From positions 124,001-188,000 of the forward strand of contig JBBELK010001085.1 of assembly GCA_037783545.1 (NCBI GenBank): a DNA stretch of 64,000 bases. The letters run 5' to 3'. The translations under genes were made by a program, and so were the position numbers. A model generated the notes under the pieces. That model was not told where the DNA came from. It saw only the letters and a list, made by a program, of their open reading frames with translations, and did not search any database. Below, one piece after another: positions 62,790 to 64,000 of the stretch (positions are counted from its first letter, which is position 1; the number at the start of each line of letters is the position of its first letter). Source of the DNA: Henricia sp. BOLD:AAB3569 (Eukaryota > Echinodermata > Asteroidea > Spinulosida > Echinasteridae).

Positions 62790-63413
62790 GTATTGAAAAG
62801 TACTCTCCTACTCTTGCACAGTACACAAGTTGGCGTAACATTTTGGCTTGTAATCCATTTTTTTAAGCAAGTAAATTCTGTGCTAAGCAAATTTTTTTGT
62901 GGTTAGCAGCGCCATGAAATTGGCTCCAGGTGCCAATTTCATGGCGTTGCTTAGCACGAAAATTTGCTAAGCACAGGATTTGTTTGCTTTATAAAATGGA
63001 TTACAAGCCAAAATTATACACCAACTTGTGTTCTTCGCAAGAGTAGGAGAATATCTTTCAATACACATCACTTACGATTTTGACTGGCAATCCATTTTTG
63101 CAAAATAAAGCAAACAAATCCTGTGCTAAGCAAATTTTTGTGCTAAGCAACGCCATGAAATTGGCCCCAGGTGCCAATTTCATGGCGCTGCTAACCACAA
63201 AAAAATTTGCTTAGCACAGAATTTACTTGCTTAAAAAAATGGATTACAAGCCAAAATGTTACGCCAACTTGTGTACTGTGCAAGAGTAGGAGAGTACTTT
63301 TCAATACACATCACTTACGATTTTGGCTGGCAATCCATTTTTGCTAAATAAAGCAAACAAATCCTGTGCTAAGCACATTTTTGTGCTTAGCAGCGCCATG
63401 AAATTGGCCCCTG
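62790..63413. repeat. Head-to-tail array of MITE family D (about 2.5 copies)
   Basis: A half element (to about 62931) is followed by two full inverted-repeat elements of about 240 bases each. They are joined by the same junction, CCAGGTGCCAATTTCATGGC, at 62928 and 63168. Each carries CTGTGCTAAGCA / TGCTTAGCACAG stems and GTTGGCGTAACATTTTGGCT-type centres. Confidence 0.75.
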
Positions 63414-64000
63414 TTGTCCGGACGATCAAAATGAGCAAATTTTTTTGGCTACAATTTCCTTCTTTTCTGGCGGGGACGGCCGGTGACCATTACCACGCAT
63501 GTGCGTCCAAGTTATTACCTGTTATGAATTATATTTCGCATTCATTTGGTGCTACAGTGAAAGGCAAATTTTAGTCGCCATTAATATTAAAATGCTTCGT
63601 TTAGGTCACGAAATACGAGAAAATTTTTTTTCGGAGAAATTCGGTCATAATACAAGTCCATAGAAAAACGACGAAAGAAAATGTGACTGACATTCTTTGA
63701 TTTGAATGAATCAAATAAGGGTGTAAATCTGGGTCGTTTCAATAACATATATTTTTAAGAATTCGAGGGAACAAAAAGTGACCATTGTATTCGTACTAGG
63801 CTATGCTCACCGGGTTGCGTAATGAAACAACTGAGTAGGAGAGCTATATTCTTGGCGCCGAGTCAAATTATAATAAGTGCGATCGGAATGCAAGAATTCG
63901 TTGTTGACGATGTACATACAAACCTTGCGCAAATAACGGCACACGTCCCCACGTGCCAAAAACACCTGGTTCTATAATGATTGGCGTTGATTGGTTGGCG
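63414..64000. other. Right edge, no gene seen
   Basis: AT-rich sequence with no exon-like structure or recognised repeat. Confidence 0.3.

Overview
The window is animal nuclear DNA. It holds intron-rich protein genes with GT-AG introns (and one AT-AC intron), AATAAA signals, tRNA-derived SINEs, many foldback/MITE elements and a 5'-truncated LINE. The gene set and the repeat style (hairpin elements, short intron satellites, TTAA-flanked elements) suggest a marine invertebrate deuterostome, most likely an echinoderm. That taxonomic call is inference. There is no bacterial or organellar gene content.

I rebuilt seven genes exon by exon. In each complete model every intron phase closes and the summed length matches the family. 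From the left: (1) the last two coding exons of an MPV17/PMP22-family gene, + strand, 787-1353, whose 5' part lies outside the window; (2) a complete EF-1alpha gene, + strand, coding 6325-14132 (463 aa), with a TATA box, full CRE and 5'-TOP noncoding first exon at 3735-3828; (3) an MS4A/CD20-like four-TM gene, - strand, 25336-19757 (278 aa); (4) a conserved coiled-coil protein gene that I do not recognise, + strand, 27619-37825 (12 coding exons, 469 aa), with a U12-type AT-AC intron; (5) ECHDC3, - strand, 43680-39661 (8 exons, 316 aa); (6) mitochondrial ribosomal protein mL53 (MRPL53), - strand, 46063-44686 (108 aa); (7) a CLK/LAMMER dual-specificity kinase, + strand, 49460-60397 (12 exons, 512 aa), in which two signature motifs are altered.

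The rest is mostly repeats: tRNA-derived SINEs (some nested in each other), a Tc1/mariner-like foldback with TA flanks, a PIF/Harbinger-like element with a Myb/SANT-like ORF and 3-bp flanks, two TTAA-flanked element families, a LINE 3' end, at least six recurring MITE families, and two 28-bp satellites of one family in the introns of neighbouring genes.

The most unusual pattern is recurrent tandem duplication across exon ends together with their 5' splice sites. Exon 11 of the coiled-coil gene has seven donor-bearing copies at exactly 144 bp spacing. Exon 4 of ECHDC3 has three at 48 bp, all in frame. Exon 6 of the coiled-coil gene has one decayed duplicate. I found no multi-gene pathway or defence-type system. 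Three of the seven genes (MPV17 family, ECHDC3, MRPL53) encode mitochondrial proteins, but nothing else links them.
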